Source: Limonium bicolor
Taxonomy: Eukaryota; Streptophyta; Magnoliopsida; Caryophyllales; Plumbaginaceae
Assembly: GCA_023374045.1 (NCBI GenBank)
Contig: CM041779.1
Span: 2,914,001-2,978,000, forward strand
Reading direction: 5' to 3'
Length of the DNA stretch: 64,000 nucleotides
Made by a program: the position numbers and the translations under genes. Below the pieces are notes generated by a model that searched no databases, was not told the origin of the DNA, and saw only the letters and a program-made list of their open reading frames with translations. How positions within the stretch are numbered: the stretch's first letter is position 1; each line of letters begins with the position of its first letter. Of the stretch, positions 25,443-37,738 are shown piece by piece.

Positions 25443-27773
25443 TGTGGAGGGTGATTTTTTGGTATGAGGGGGGTCTATCTAAATATGGTTCTTGACTGAA
25501 AAACCTAGATCCTAAAATGCCATTCTGTGGAGAGTGAAAACCCGTTATTCGTGGCATCCCTCAAATACCTACTAAATCGTCCGTCTTTCCCAGAAAGCAT
25601 AAAGGGGAGTGCAAGTGTGCACTACACCCGCTCTCATTGGGCTCCACGCGGACTTATGCCCTAAGGGCGGAAATTGACTAGAGTCGCCACCTAGTTTGAC
25701 CTAAGGAACTAGGAAGGAAGAGAAGAAGGGTTCTAAGAACCGTTAGTTGACTCTGAGATTGTTGCCTATGGATAGGACCTATCTGTCATGTCAGAGATTC
25801 TATTGTGGGTTCGTACTGGGTTACACCCCTTAGAAGTGACAACGACCACGACTTCGGATTGGTGCCCGAGGAAACCTCGGTCTCCAATTGTCAGGATTGC
25901 TTTCTTTCAAAACCTTTTAGAGAGATTCAATTAAGAGCCAAGGATAGGATTAGGACAGGAAGAGAGAAAGAGAGTGGATGAGGCGAGCTTTTCTGCCAAG
26001 CTAGTGCCAAGAAGAGGAAATAGTGAATTCGGATGAGAATGGAATGAAGATTTGGGAAAAGTCTGAGATTGAGTGAATAGACAAGACTTGAAGTCTGATG
26101 GTTTGAAGTTCGCGGGAGCCGGAGAAGGTTTGAGTGTTTTGAGAGATATGGGAGCCACCTCATAGGGGGAAAAGGGTTTTTTGATTAGAATGGGGTCGCA
26201 CCCTGTGTGGGTTACCTACGTACTCAACTCCTTGTTGAGATCAGACCTTACGTAGTTCATGGTTTTTTGGGATTTTGGAAGTTCTAATGTTGGAGGGTTT
26301 TTAGAAATGCTTGATGTGTGGGGTGTTGTAGTCTGTGAGACGCTCGGGTCTATGAGACGTTTGAAATCTAGAGATGTCAAAATCTGTGAGACACTCGGAT
26401 CTGTGAGACAATCGGGTATGTGAGATGCTCTGGTCTGTGAGATATTTGAATCATTAGAATAACAAAGTCTGTGAGACGCTCGGGTCTATGAGACATTTGA
26501 ATGTGAGGGAAATTGGAATGAAATTGAAATTGAATTGAAATTAAAGTTGAATTGGAATTGAATGAATTTTGATTTGAAATTGAAATGGAATTTGGGATTG
26601 AATTTAATTGAATGAGAATTGAATTGAATTAAATTTTTGAATGAATTGTGAATGAAAGATTGAATGAAGTTTTGAATCGAATTGGAATTTACAAGTCGGG
26701 TTGAATTTGGGCTGAATTGAATTGATTTTTGGATTTGAATTTGAGATGGAATTGAATCGGTTTTTGGATTGATTGTGTGCCAATTTTGAACTGATGGGTC
26801 AAGTTTGGGCCTTGGAATGTTGGGCCGGAATGAGCCTTGAAAGTGGGCCGAATTGGGCCTTGGAATGTTGGGCCAGAATGGGTCGAAAGTGGGCCTTAGA
26901 GATTGGGCCGGAAGTGGGCCTTGAAATTTGGGCCAAAATGGGCCTTGGAATGAGGGCCAGATTTGGGCCGAGTTTGGACTTTGAAATTGGGTATGGGCCG
27001 ATTGTGGGCTTGCGCCAGTTTGGGCCTTGGTTAGGCTTTTGGGTTGAATTAGGCCAGATTGGGTCTTAGGTTGAATTAAACCGAAAGGTTTGGGCTTTGG
27101 GATTTATATTTACAAAATGATTATGGAAAATGAGAGACAATTTTGAATTCGAGGGTTGATGAGAAGGTGAAATGTTAGTGAGAGATTTCGAATCAGGAAG
27201 ATCTAGTGGCCTAAAGCCGGAATGAGAATATTAATCTATATATACATATTTTAGGTATGTGTTTTAGGGTTTAAGGGTATCACCACCACGAGATTGGTCA
27301 ATGACCTATCAGTCCAGGGGGACCCCACTATCCTAATGGCTTGGACCTAAAGGACATAATACCTAAGGCTTATAACATTAATAAGCAACAAGCGAGGGGC
27401 ATAGATCACAAAACGACAAAGCAAATATCTCACATAGGGTACAAACATTGAAGAAACAAAATGAAGTGTAAACATTATGTACAAAAATTTGGTGATTGAG
27501 CACTAACAAAAATCCTACAAGATTTCAAATTAATCTCCAAGCTCAAATGAATATGTATAAGGGGTAAGATAAGCGCTAGAACAACATAACCCAAAACTAG
27601 CTAGAGATAACATGCTAAAATTGTTCACGTGCAAAGAATGAATTAAATTACAAAAATGAATAAGTCCAAAGACTACCACCGAAAGTAAGAACAATAAACA
27701 AATTACAGATTAATACAAACATAGAAAACAATCTTAAATAGAGAGCTGCTATGGGGGGTCGCATCGACGCCAC
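25443..27773 (-). mobile_element. LTR-3, left segment (5' LTR of copy B)
   Basis: The LTR begins at the CACCCTCCACA end (plus 25443) and is interrupted at 27773 by element D. With 48603-51902 it rebuilds an LTR of about 5626 bp, essentially the length of LTR-2. The last five bases, gccac (27769-27773), are one copy of the target-site duplication; the other copy, gccgc, is at 48603-48607. Confidence 0.95.
26192..26257 (-). other. TACGTA hairpin module, LTR-3
   Basis: The same as 12872-12937, with one substitution (GTTACCTACGT). Confidence 0.9.
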
Positions 27774-28005
27774 TGTAGACACCAAAAATTCTCACCCCAT
27801 AATGAAAAATTCAGACAAATAAATAAAATAAGAGGGTCGTCGCCTTTCTCTTCAAAACTTGTTCATGTGGATTCCATGCATTCCAAGTTCAAATTCAATG
27901 CAAGCAATACCAGAGTAGGCTTATTCTTTCTCGTTCTTCACAGTTTGAACCCAGCACTATATGCTATGAAGCTAACTGTCGCACCATTACATCAATATGT
28001 AACAC

Positions 28006-28061
28006 TAGCTTAACTGGTCCTAGTGTTCTATCAAGAAGTTGGACGTCTGAGGTTCGATTCC
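28006..28061 (+). other. tRNA-like pol III A-box and B-box in D 5' LTR
   Basis: TAGCTTAACTGG (28006-28017) fits the A-box and GGTTCGATTCC (28051-28061) fits the B-box. The 45-bp separation is the usual tRNA spacing. An identical pair is in the 3' LTR at 39185-39240. No full cloverleaf is evident, so a tRNA-derived SINE head is more likely than a tRNA gene. A T-rich stretch near 28090-28100 could end a pol III transcript. Confidence 0.65.
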
Positions 28062-28190
28062 AGCTCCCCCCTGTGTTTCCTCTGGGACATTTTTATTTTT
28101 AGTGTTATCTGCTCCTTGCTCCCTGGCCTTCCCGTTTGACCTCGGGTTTGAAACCCGACCCAGAATTAAAATAAAGTTCCAATCCCCATC

Positions 28191-28197
28191 TATAAAA
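28191..28197 (+). promoter_or_regulatory. Putative TATA box of D 5' LTR
   Basis: TATAAAA is followed about 35 bp downstream by AAACCCTACAG and a pyrimidine-rich leader, a common layout for plant LTR promoters. The 3' LTR copy is at 39370-39376. Confidence 0.55.
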
Positions 28198-30949
28198 CAT
28201 ACAAGGAAAAAACCCTACAGTAACAACGGCCGACACCTTCATTTTCCTCTATCTCTGCTTCATCTTCGATTTTTTTTTCCATCTGCCTCAACCTTGGTCG
28301 ATCGCCAAACCAGAAGAACAACAAAGGCGGCTTCATCTTCTTCTCCACTCAGAATCGGTATAGTTCACCGGCGGTACTCCTCCTTTCTTCGACCTAAAAG
28401 TATTCCATGGCTGGAGCATTCGAACTCCTCACCCTTCACCGCTACGGTCTCATCTTCTCCTTCCTAACACAGATTGAATCGATTTCCAATTTGCTCATCT
28501 CCTGAAACCGCAAAGAGCAACAACTACTGCAAAACCCTCTCCCCTCTCCTCCTCTGAAAATCCAAATTATCCAACGAAAATCACAGTCACCTCGCACTCC
28601 ATCTTCATTCTCGGACCTCACCAACGAAAGAAACAACTGCTCCATCCTCCATTCTCTTTCCTGGGGTTATCCTCCGTCGGTGGCCAGAAGAAAAACCCCC
28701 CGAACAACTCAAACTCCCTCAGCGGGCATCAGCCGATTCCACCATCGCCGACACCACACCGACTGCACTTCATCATTTGCTTTTCATCCCGATCAACCCA
28801 TAACCCAAAATCCCCACTCCAAATCTAGGCTCTAGACTACTTCCTTTTGCTACTTCAAATCTCATCAGCGGATTCCTCTTTCCCCTTCAACTTCTGATCC
28901 TGAAACATTACTGCTGCAAGTTCTGAGAAATTATCGTCTCTCGCATCTTCATTCGCCACCACCGTGCTTCCGCCGCTGTCGCTCGTCGCTGTCCACCACG
29001 GGGAGTTCATTGTTACAGTTTGAGGCGGCACAAAGATTGAGCTCGAGGTAGTGGAGCAAGCTCACGAAAACCCAGAGCAAGGACCTGTGACTCAATTTAT
29101 GTTTAATTTGCTTTATGAATTATAAGTTTGCTTGAGATACTTCTGTTCATTGTATCTGTTAACTTTGGTCTATGAAGTACTCCTGTTTTGCTAGTTCGTT
29201 TTCCTTTCTGCCAAATTTGGAAACCTCTGCAGGTTGCCTTTACCCTAGGGGACGCTCCCCATTCGCAGCCTCACTTCTGTTCTCCTGGCTCATACAATTA
29301 TTCTCTGTATATTGACAAGTTGGATGTCTCTGTTTGCTTCTTTTTTTACTCCTTGCAGGAGATCTCTATACATCCTCATCCGGTATTTATCTCTCATCTA
29401 ACTCGGCTTTAATCTGCTCTGATTAACGACGTAGTGTTGTGTTTAGCTCAATATCTACGCTTCGTTTCTGACTCTTAGATGGATTTGCAAGTTCTCTTTT
29501 GTTTTGTGTCGGTTACAACGTATTTCTTGAGTAATATTACCTTGTTGTTTTTCTGACAAAACTTTTGTTGTCCATGCTCAATGACGAATAGCGATGCCAG
29601 TCTAGGTTTAATATGCAAATTTTGGTGTATGTGTATACCTTTCATGACTATAAGGTGGTTGATTATAAGAAGTGTTGATTTCATTGATTTCCAGAACAAC
29701 AGACTTAGGCCGAAACTGAGGCGCACGATGCTCAATCTGCTGCTACTTTGTTTGATTCCTGGTGCTACTTGAATGTTATTTTGTATATCCTGTTTCGAAT
29801 ACACTTGTCACTTGTCTATTTTGGTGTCCCATTAATACCGTTAGCTCAAGGCTTGCAGTATGCTGAGTTTATCAGTTCAAATAATACTTAATTGTATCCC
29901 GTTTTCTTCTGACTTCTGTGCGAATGAGAGGATGCTAGATTTAGAGTTATCGATTAATTATTTACTAGTGTCTTTGAGTATCAAGTTCTGTTTTAATAAA
30001 GTTCATGATTACTGCATTAAAAAAAATGTGCTCGTTGGGTTAGTTGAGCACCGATTAATTATTCTTGTTAGTTATGTTGTCTGCTTTAATTGGACATGTC
30101 TTTGCCTTGTAGATTATTAGGTTAGGTCTTTCTGAGTTGTAGTAATGAACGGCCCAAATCTAGTTTTATTTTGGGCCTGACCATTCGTAACCTGTGTGGG
30201 CTAATGTAGATAACCTTTTAAGCTAATGAAGGTCCATGATTTTCCGTGGGCCACTGTAGAAAAGCTTAGGACCATTCGTAGGTGTTACTCACATTAAGGT
30301 CGTAGTACCGAGGGTCGTAGTACCTGTTTGTGAGGGACACCTCTCCTAGCAAAAAAAAAACTTTCCAAACTATCCATACTCAAGAATAAAATTCACAATC
30401 AATAATCATTTCAAAATCCAATGAGTCAAATTCTACTTCCAAATCAGTCCAAAAATAAGGCCCATCTGGCCCACATATTGGGCCCAATTTGAAGCCCACC
30501 TTCAAACCCGCCCATATTCAAATTAGTCCAAATCAAGCCTAACAATCAAGGCTCATTTTCGGCCCAAATCAAAGCTTGTTTCCGGCCTTATTCTGAGGCC
30601 CATTTCAGCGCAATTTTGAGGCCCAAAAAACAATTCAATTGCAATTCCAAAAATCAATTCCAAAATCAAATTTAATTTCAATTCAAATCAAATTCATTCA
30701 ATTCAACTCCAATCCAAAACTTCATTCAATTCAAATTCATTCAATTCAAGATTCAATTCAAAAATTCATTCAATTCTAACCCAATTAAAAAAAAATTCAT
30801 TCACTTCGAAAACCCATTTCAAATTCCGATTCAATTCAAAAATTCATTTCAATCCCAAAAGTTCTGGACTCCAATCTCCTCAAAATCCCAGATACCCCAA
30901 ACTCAAATGATCTCAAACCATCCCTCAAATCCAATTAACCCGCACATTC

Positions 30950-31130
30950 GAATATCTCACAGACCCGAGCGTCTCATAGACTTTGTTATCCTAACGATTT
31001 GAACGTCTCACAGACCTGTGCGTCTCACAGACCCGAGCGTCTCACAGACCCAAGCGTCTCACAGTCTTCGACATCTCAAGGTTTCAAACGTCTCAAAGAC
31101 CCGAGCGTCTCACAGACTAACATCCTAAAC
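30950..31130. repeat. GTCTCACAGACC short tandem repeat in D 5' LTR
   Basis: CGTCTCACAGACCCGAG-like units repeat at 15-25 bp intervals. It is the reverse-strand counterpart of the GTCTGTGAGAC block in the array LTRs. The 3' LTR copy is at about 47545-47715. Confidence 0.85.
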
Positions 31131-31190
31131 CCAAAACTTCCTGAAACTTCAAACATCTCAAGAATCCCTAAAAACCCCAAAATACCCTGA

Positions 31191-31255
31191 ACTACGTAAG
31201 GTCTGATCTCAACAGGGAGTTGAGTACGTAGGCAGCCCATCTAGGGTGCGACCCC
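31191..31255 (+). other. TACGTA hairpin module, D 5' LTR
   Basis: CTACGTA (31192-31198) pairs with TACGTAG (31225-31231), and CTCAA (31208-31212) with TTGAG (31220-31224). The conserved tail GGGTGCGACCCC follows. The 3' LTR copy is at 47788-47852. Confidence 0.9.
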
Positions 31256-32009
31256 ATTCCAATAAAAAAACCCTTTTCCCACTCTAAGGTGATACTCATA
31301 TCTCTCAAAACATTCAAACCTTCTTCGGCTCCTACAAACTTCAAATCATTAGACTCTATGTCTTGTTCATTCACTCAACCCCCGGTTTTCCCAAACCTTT
31401 ATTCTAGACGCATTCGAATTCATCAGTTTTTCTTCTTGGCGCTAGCTTGGTAGAAAAGCTCGCCTCACCCACTTGTTTTCTTCCCTCCTTTCCTAATCCT
31501 ATCCTTGGCTTCGAATTGAATCTCTCTAAAAAGGTTTTGAAAGAGGGCAATCCCGACAATTGGAGACCGAGGTTTCCTCGGGCACCAATCCAAAGTCGTG
31601 GTCGTTGCCACTTCCGAGGGGTGTAACCCAGTGCGAACCCACACAAAATCTCTAGTATGATCAGATAAGTCCTATCCATAGGCAACAAATCATCAGAGTC
31701 AACTAACGGTTCTTAGAACCCTCCCTCCCTTCCTTCCTAGTATCTTTGGTCAAACTAGGTGGCGACTCTAGTCAATTTCCGCCCTTAGGGCATAAGTCCG
31801 TGTGGAGCCCATCGAGAGCGGGTGTAGTGCTCACTAGCATTTCCCTTATGCTTTTTGGGAAAGACGGACGATAGAGTAGGTATTTGAGGGCTGCCATGTA
31901 TAACGGGTTTTCACCCTCCACAGAATGGCATATTTCTAGGACCTTGACTTTTTAGTCATACAATATTTAGATAGACCCCCCTCATACCAAAAAATCACCC
32001 TCCACAGAA

Positions 32010-32027
32010 TGGCGACTCTGCTGGGGA
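32010..32027 (+). other. Primer binding site of element D (tRNA-Arg type)
   Basis: TGGCGACTCTGCTGGGGA lies three bases (GAA) after the LTR end, identical to both array PBSs. Confidence 0.9.
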
Positions 32028-35000
32028 AAACTTGAGTAAGTTTTTCTCAAACTCAAGGAAGACTGAACTCCATTCAAAATTGTCAGGACTTCCCCACTTC
32101 TTTCAAAACCTTCAAGAGATTCATTTCGAAAGTCATTAGGATTACTCTACTCCACACTCAGAGTGTGTTTGGTGAGGATAGTTAGGATGAGAGTGTGTAG
32201 TTTATACTTGACTTTGCTTGCCATCTGCGCTTTGCTTGCTACATAATTGCGTGATTATGCTAGACTAACTTGCAGGAACTTCAGGTAGGTGGGCCCATTA
32301 GGGGTCTAACTTCTTCCCTCTCTTTGCCTGCGCATTATTTACCGCTTTTTGGTTGTGATATTGAACTGTTAGGAATAGTCCTGAGGTGGGTGCATAGGGT
32401 AGCTTAGGACATGCATTCCTCTGTGTCACCCTTGATATTTGCGGTCGGGATAAACATTGGTCCACAATTGATTCCCCATGAGCAGATGCCCTTCGTAGTA
32501 AGGACTATGCACACGAGGCGGTATGATCGTAGTATCTACGCCTTGAAAACTCATGATCCTTCAACACTTACCTTTTCGAGTCAAAGCCAGCATATAGTGA
32601 ACTCTGAGCCTTCAGTGTCCAGCTGCCCGGTCCCGTGTCTAAGATGGGTTTATGGGTAGTCACCCCCTTGTATGCCGCCTGTCTGACCACCCTTTGCATT
32701 ACCCTGAAGATTGCATGGGCTCAGTTCTCCAAGTGTCCATGCACCACGGGTGTCTCTAAAGCCTGATGTCACGCTACACGTCCATAGAGGATCCGTATTT
32801 ACCGGATACCCATACATGGCACAACGTAGTCAGTGAATAATTTGGACTTTAGACACACCTGACCGTGCAGACGACGGGAGACCCGACCCCATGCAGTACT
32901 TCCCCAAGTTTTCTGGAAAGTGAGCATGTTGTGATAATCACCGGCCGTGGCTTGTGACTGTATCACTTCGGGTATCCTGACCTTTCGAACTTAAGCACTC
33001 CGGTCTTTCTCGATGACGTGCCCCACAAGGCATAATAGAGATAAATCCCGAGAGATGAACAGTGAAGGGACGACGGTTTCCCCGGTGGTATGAAGCATTG
33101 ATTGACCTGGAAGGTGATTATCCCAATCATTCGCACTCAGCTCCACATAAAATCAGCCACGATTTTTATTTTACACTTACATCTATGTGTGATCACGTTT
33201 CAAAAATGAGCAAAAATCAGAAAATGAATCATGTCCAACACTCTAATGAAATATCTTCAAAGTCGTTCATCTCTAATGATTTCAAAATTGTTATTTCCAA
33301 AACAGTTTTCAAAATTGATTTCAATCAAAGTCTTCCAAAAATAAACTTTGTCAAGCGGTTTACAAAGAACAAGTTTCAAAATCTACTGTTTATAAATGAT
33401 TTTCAAACAATACTTCTCATAAATTTCATTTCAAAAACAGATTTCAAAAACATGCTTTTTACAAATAAATTTTAAACAACATTTTTCACGGATATTATCT
33501 CAAACTTGTTTTTCAAAACAATTTTCAAAGTTGATTTTCACAAACGTATTTCAAAATAAATGATTTAGTCCCCATATTGTGACTCGCTATTTTTGAAGTT
33601 CAACCCACCTTCAAGAGCAGTGGTCATTACTGTGGAGCCTACTAGTCATTTCGTGTTTTCACAAAAGTGGTGGATTTTCACAAAGATTTTGTGCTCGATC
33701 ATTCATCTTTCCTTCCTAAAAAAAATGCCCCTTATTTTCCTTCATCGGAGCAAGTGGGATGCATGAAGATCAATGACGATTCGAGCCAAAAATCAGAGCT
33801 GCACCAACCCGAGTCGAATGACATGAAGACTAGAAACAACCATCCGAGTTCGAAGCTGCTGAGGGTTAGAAGAGCACCAACCAATTTCTCTTGATCATAG
33901 TGTCACCTTGTTGACCGAACCCGAAGACGATCGAACGGCCAATCAGGAGCCCACACATGAATAAGCAGTCAGTCAGAAGCTCGAAGACGAAGCAGAAGAA
34001 TTCGGGAGAAGTTTTTAGGCTCAAACTCCCCATTTAATGACTTTTAGAATTGATGTATAGGCTTTCCCCTAGCATTCTTTTCTCTCTTGTCAATTTCTGA
34101 ATAGACTTTATGTATAGGTTGTACATTCCTGTTGAATTTATTTAGATCAATGTGTATAGGGTTCCCCACTCCTTATCTTATTTGCGAATGATCGAGCGTC
34201 AAAACTCATATTGAGAAAATCCACCACTTCGAAAACACGTGTTTTCAAAACTGTTTTTCTAAAAACTTGATTTCTTTTAGCAGATACGACTTGCTTCTTT
34301 CCATTTCCAGTCAATTCACATTCATTAATCATGCATGAACCACGCTCACCTTAGAAAAATTGCATAATCACGTGTTGCATTCCCAATACACCACACATAA
34401 GCATTCATCCCAATTTGCAAGCATGCTAACATTTGTCAGATTATTCTTTCTACAATAATGGTCGTGTTTGTAGGTGAATAACTGTCTTTGTCTATGAGTG
34501 GCGACATGATCTTCGAAGTGATAGCAAGAAATACCGAGCATTCAAAGCTTTTTTTTCCCATTCAGCATACCATGTACATAGAGACCAACAACCACAAAAA
34601 AGCATGCACAAAAAAAAATTCCAAAATAATCACACATCCAAAAATCCAAAAAAGTCATACATCCAAAAAAACCCAAAATAAAAAACATACCTTCAAAAAT
34701 CCCAAAAAATGCAGTCACTGTCATATCATGGGATCACCATGCGGGAGTTTTCACTCCCTAAAATTCCAAAATCCCAGGAGCCAATCGACCAAATACCATT
34801 TTGAAACAACTTCTCTCACATCACATCCAACAACTTGACCTTCTTCAGGGCTTACAATGACGGGATGAGCTTCATGAACCGCAAGCTGAGTTCGGCTCAA
34901 GCGAGACTAGTCATAACCTTACCACTCATGCATTGCATCCATTAAAAAAAACAAGCAAAAAAATCGAACCAAAATTTGAATGAGTCATTTTCATTCTCAT

Positions 35001-35553
35001 CATTTCATGCATCCTATACATAGTAATTCCATATTACCACATCATATTGCATTGTAGATAATTGCATTTGCATACTCCCATATCAAAACGATGTCTTCGG
35101 TGAAAAGCTTGATTGATTGTTTGAACATAGTGTTTGAATCACTAAACTCTGGACCCGTCAATGAACTCAAGGATCCAATCAAAATCAGCACCACAAACCA
35201 AAGTGAGTAGTGTACAAAGAGCGGTATTTTCCTTCGAATTTCAAATGAGTGTTTTGGACAATCCATTGAGTGATGAGGGAAGGTAAAGAGTTCCAATTGA
35301 GGTAAAACCACGAGCGACATGTGCATTCCTTCAGCACATGGAGAGGCACAAATCATAGTGAGAGCAATGTCGATAAACATGATACAAACTGTGATTCATG
35401 CAAAGATTTGAGAAGAGTAAGAAAACAATCATTGAATAATGAGAATGACGAGGCACTTAGGATCAAAATCCCCACAAAACCAAAAAGCTTTGACTGCCCT
35501 GTACATAATCCCTTAGTGAGCCCCGCTGAGCCTTTCACGATAAACCTTTTTCT

Positions 35554-35922
35554 GTGAACTCCACAACATGCCAACCCACGTACATATACTTACTTGCCCT
35601 TGCAATAGAGGATCTCAAAGGAGCCGGAGCCATGGTCTCTCCCCCACCATCTTCACAAAAACAACAAATGAAATGCTTGAAGAAATCAGTGAGTCAATGC
35701 AACTCCAAAGCCAAACACCGAAAATGTTCAAGAAGATCGATGAGTCAATGCAACTCCAAAGCTGAAAGCCAAAATACAAAGCAGAGAACGCTTGAGAAAG
35801 TTGATGAGCCAAATGCAGTTTCAAAAAACAAAATGAGAAGAAAGTTCAAATCGAACACTAGAAGAGGCAAGAAGGAGAAATCCAAATCAGAAGGACCAAT
35901 GATGTCCCATAGAAACCAATAA
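35554..35922 (+). other. Possible vestigial gag-like repeat stretch, element D
   Basis: A 122-codon frame overlaps a second frame with two EEISESMQLQ/KKIDESMQLQ helical repeats. The reading frames are broken and differ from copies A and B. It is in the same relative position and sense as 8150-8532. The function is unknown, and a repeat artefact is an equal possibility. Confidence 0.3.
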
Positions 35923-36689
35923 AAGGTTATCAAAACCCGTCCAATCATTCCACCCATGGCAAAGGCGAAACACGTCCTCTATTGCACAAAAGCTCCACAA
36001 TTCCCAAATAAATCCTCCAGTCCCATGTAACATACATCATACCCCTCAGCCCCGTTATAACCCAATAAAAGACCTCTGACTCGTTAGTTGATGAGCGTTA
36101 ACCGAAAGTATCGGATCTGAAACATGAATCATAAGTTTCGCACTTGTTATCAACATGTCCCGTCATACCAAAGGGACCGTTAGCGAATGAGTGTGACCTA
36201 ATCTCACAAGGTCTTTAGAGTGCGAGTGACTCTTCGACTGAACCACCAAATCATAATCAGCCTACCCCATTGTAGGTGAGGAATTTGTGAGGAACGGAAG
36301 TCCATAACCTCGAAAAGGAATTCTAAGGAAAATACTGCTCTGAGCATCAAGAGTGTCATCACGACATTTGCATACACGGCCATACTCATGAAAGATTGAC
36401 CTGTATCCCTCCATGAGAGGAAAGTGATTCACGCATTTGAGTTTAATAATCACTCAAGATCGAACTGGAGATGTCTTATATTCGTAAACCTTGTATTAAC
36501 AGAGATAGGACCGTACCCTCTCTCCCAAAACTGCATATGCATTTGGCATCATGTTTTGCACCCAGTGTTTGCATGCATCATAGGCACTTCATCATTAACA
36601 TCTGACTGGTAAGAACTTTGCCTAGTCTCGTTAAAAATCAACTTTAGTTGCAGTTTATTGAAGCGCAACTCCCGATTCAAAGAAGTCAA

Positions 36690-37620
36690 AGCTGGAGCCA
36701 TCTTAAGGCCATGCCAAAATCATTCAAGAGCCCTTTGAGAGCCATGCAGTAACCACACCGAAGCCATGAGAGGACCGTAGCTGGAGCCATCCAGTGCCAT
36801 ACTCAATCCCTATCGAAGCCAATCTGGAGCCATGCGGGAGTCATCCTCAAAACATTGACACCATCCATAGAGCTACACAGAGGCCATCCCAACAGTCCGA
36901 GAACAATACGGGGGCTACCTCAAATCCTTGTTAGAGCCATTTCGTCACCAAGGCTTTGCTCACAGAATCGAACTACGTATGGTCTGATCTCAATATGGAA
37001 TTGAGTACGTAGGAAGCCCATCCAGGGTGCGACCCCTCAAGGAAAAACTCCCCCTTCTTCCCCTCGGAGTCACATTGAAGCTATTCCGGAGCCACACCGA
37101 AGCCATTCATCACCACAAAAAACATCAACCACATCAAAATCCACTAATCACATCAACCCACCATTCGACTCAAAATCCAATCAAAATCGAAACCCACCAA
37201 CCATCCCGATAATCTTCACTCAAATCGAAACCCACCAACCATCCCAGAGCCATTACTCACAATGGGGTCACGAATTATGACGGAGCCATCCCGGAGCCAT
37301 GATCAGAACTACACCGAAGACATCCAACCATGTTTGGCAATTCAGTATGATAACAAGTTCACCCACAGCAAATCCATCAGATGGAGCCAACCGATCAGTC
37401 ACCTCGAACTTCACCAACCGCATCAAGACCATCGACCATTCTCAAGTTCACTGTCATATCAAACCCCCAACCCCCTGGATCGTTGGCCACACGGAGCCAT
37501 CAGTGCATACCAGAGCCATCGGCGTAACCCGGAGCGACCAATGCATGCTAGAGCCACCAATACATGCCAAAGTCATCTCAAAGTTTTGAAGCAACTGTGG
37601 AGCCGTCAGCTCACACGAAA
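36690..37620 (+). repeat. GGAGCCAT-rich dispersed repeat block, element D
   Basis: Fifteen or more GGAGCCAT or AGAGCCAT copies at irregular spacing repeat the octamer found at the PPT (38943-38950). It is the plus-strand counterpart of 6410-7290. Confidence 0.8.
36972..37036 (+). other. TACGTA hairpin module, internal D
   Basis: CTACGTA (36973-36979) pairs with TACGTAG (37006-37012), and CTCAA (36989-36993) with TTGAG (37001-37005). The tail CAGGGTGCGACCCC matches the LTR copy at 31191-31255. Confidence 0.9.
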
Positions 37621-37738
37621 ATCTACAACCACAAATAGGGAGTTGAATTCAATTAATACATTGGTTAATCACCTCCCATCACATATCATCTGCATATACC
37701 CATAAAATTTGCTCACTATCTGACGCATCTTCATAACC

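Larger units (their letters stand above)
27774..32006 (+). mobile_element. 5' LTR of element D
   Basis: This 4233-bp LTR starts TGTAGACACC and ends CACCCTCCACA. A TATAAAA box lies at 28191-28197, followed by a CT-rich leader with AAACCCTA, so U3 may be only about 0.4 kb. The LTR carries a tRNA-like A/B box pair (28006-28061), a perfect CGGGTTT/AAACCCG inverted repeat (28143-28157), AT-rich ATTCAA repeats (30610-30860), GTCTCACAGACC repeats (30950-31130) and a TACGTA hairpin module. Open frames within it have no recognisable product. Confidence 0.95.

Noticed and set aside
28006..28061. Functional tRNA gene
   Set aside because: Only the A and B boxes fit; I could not pair acceptor and anticodon stems.
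33062..33475. 137-codon frame in element D as a gene
   Set aside because: Most of it translates a degenerate TTTTCAAAAC repeat, and the array copies do not keep the frame.
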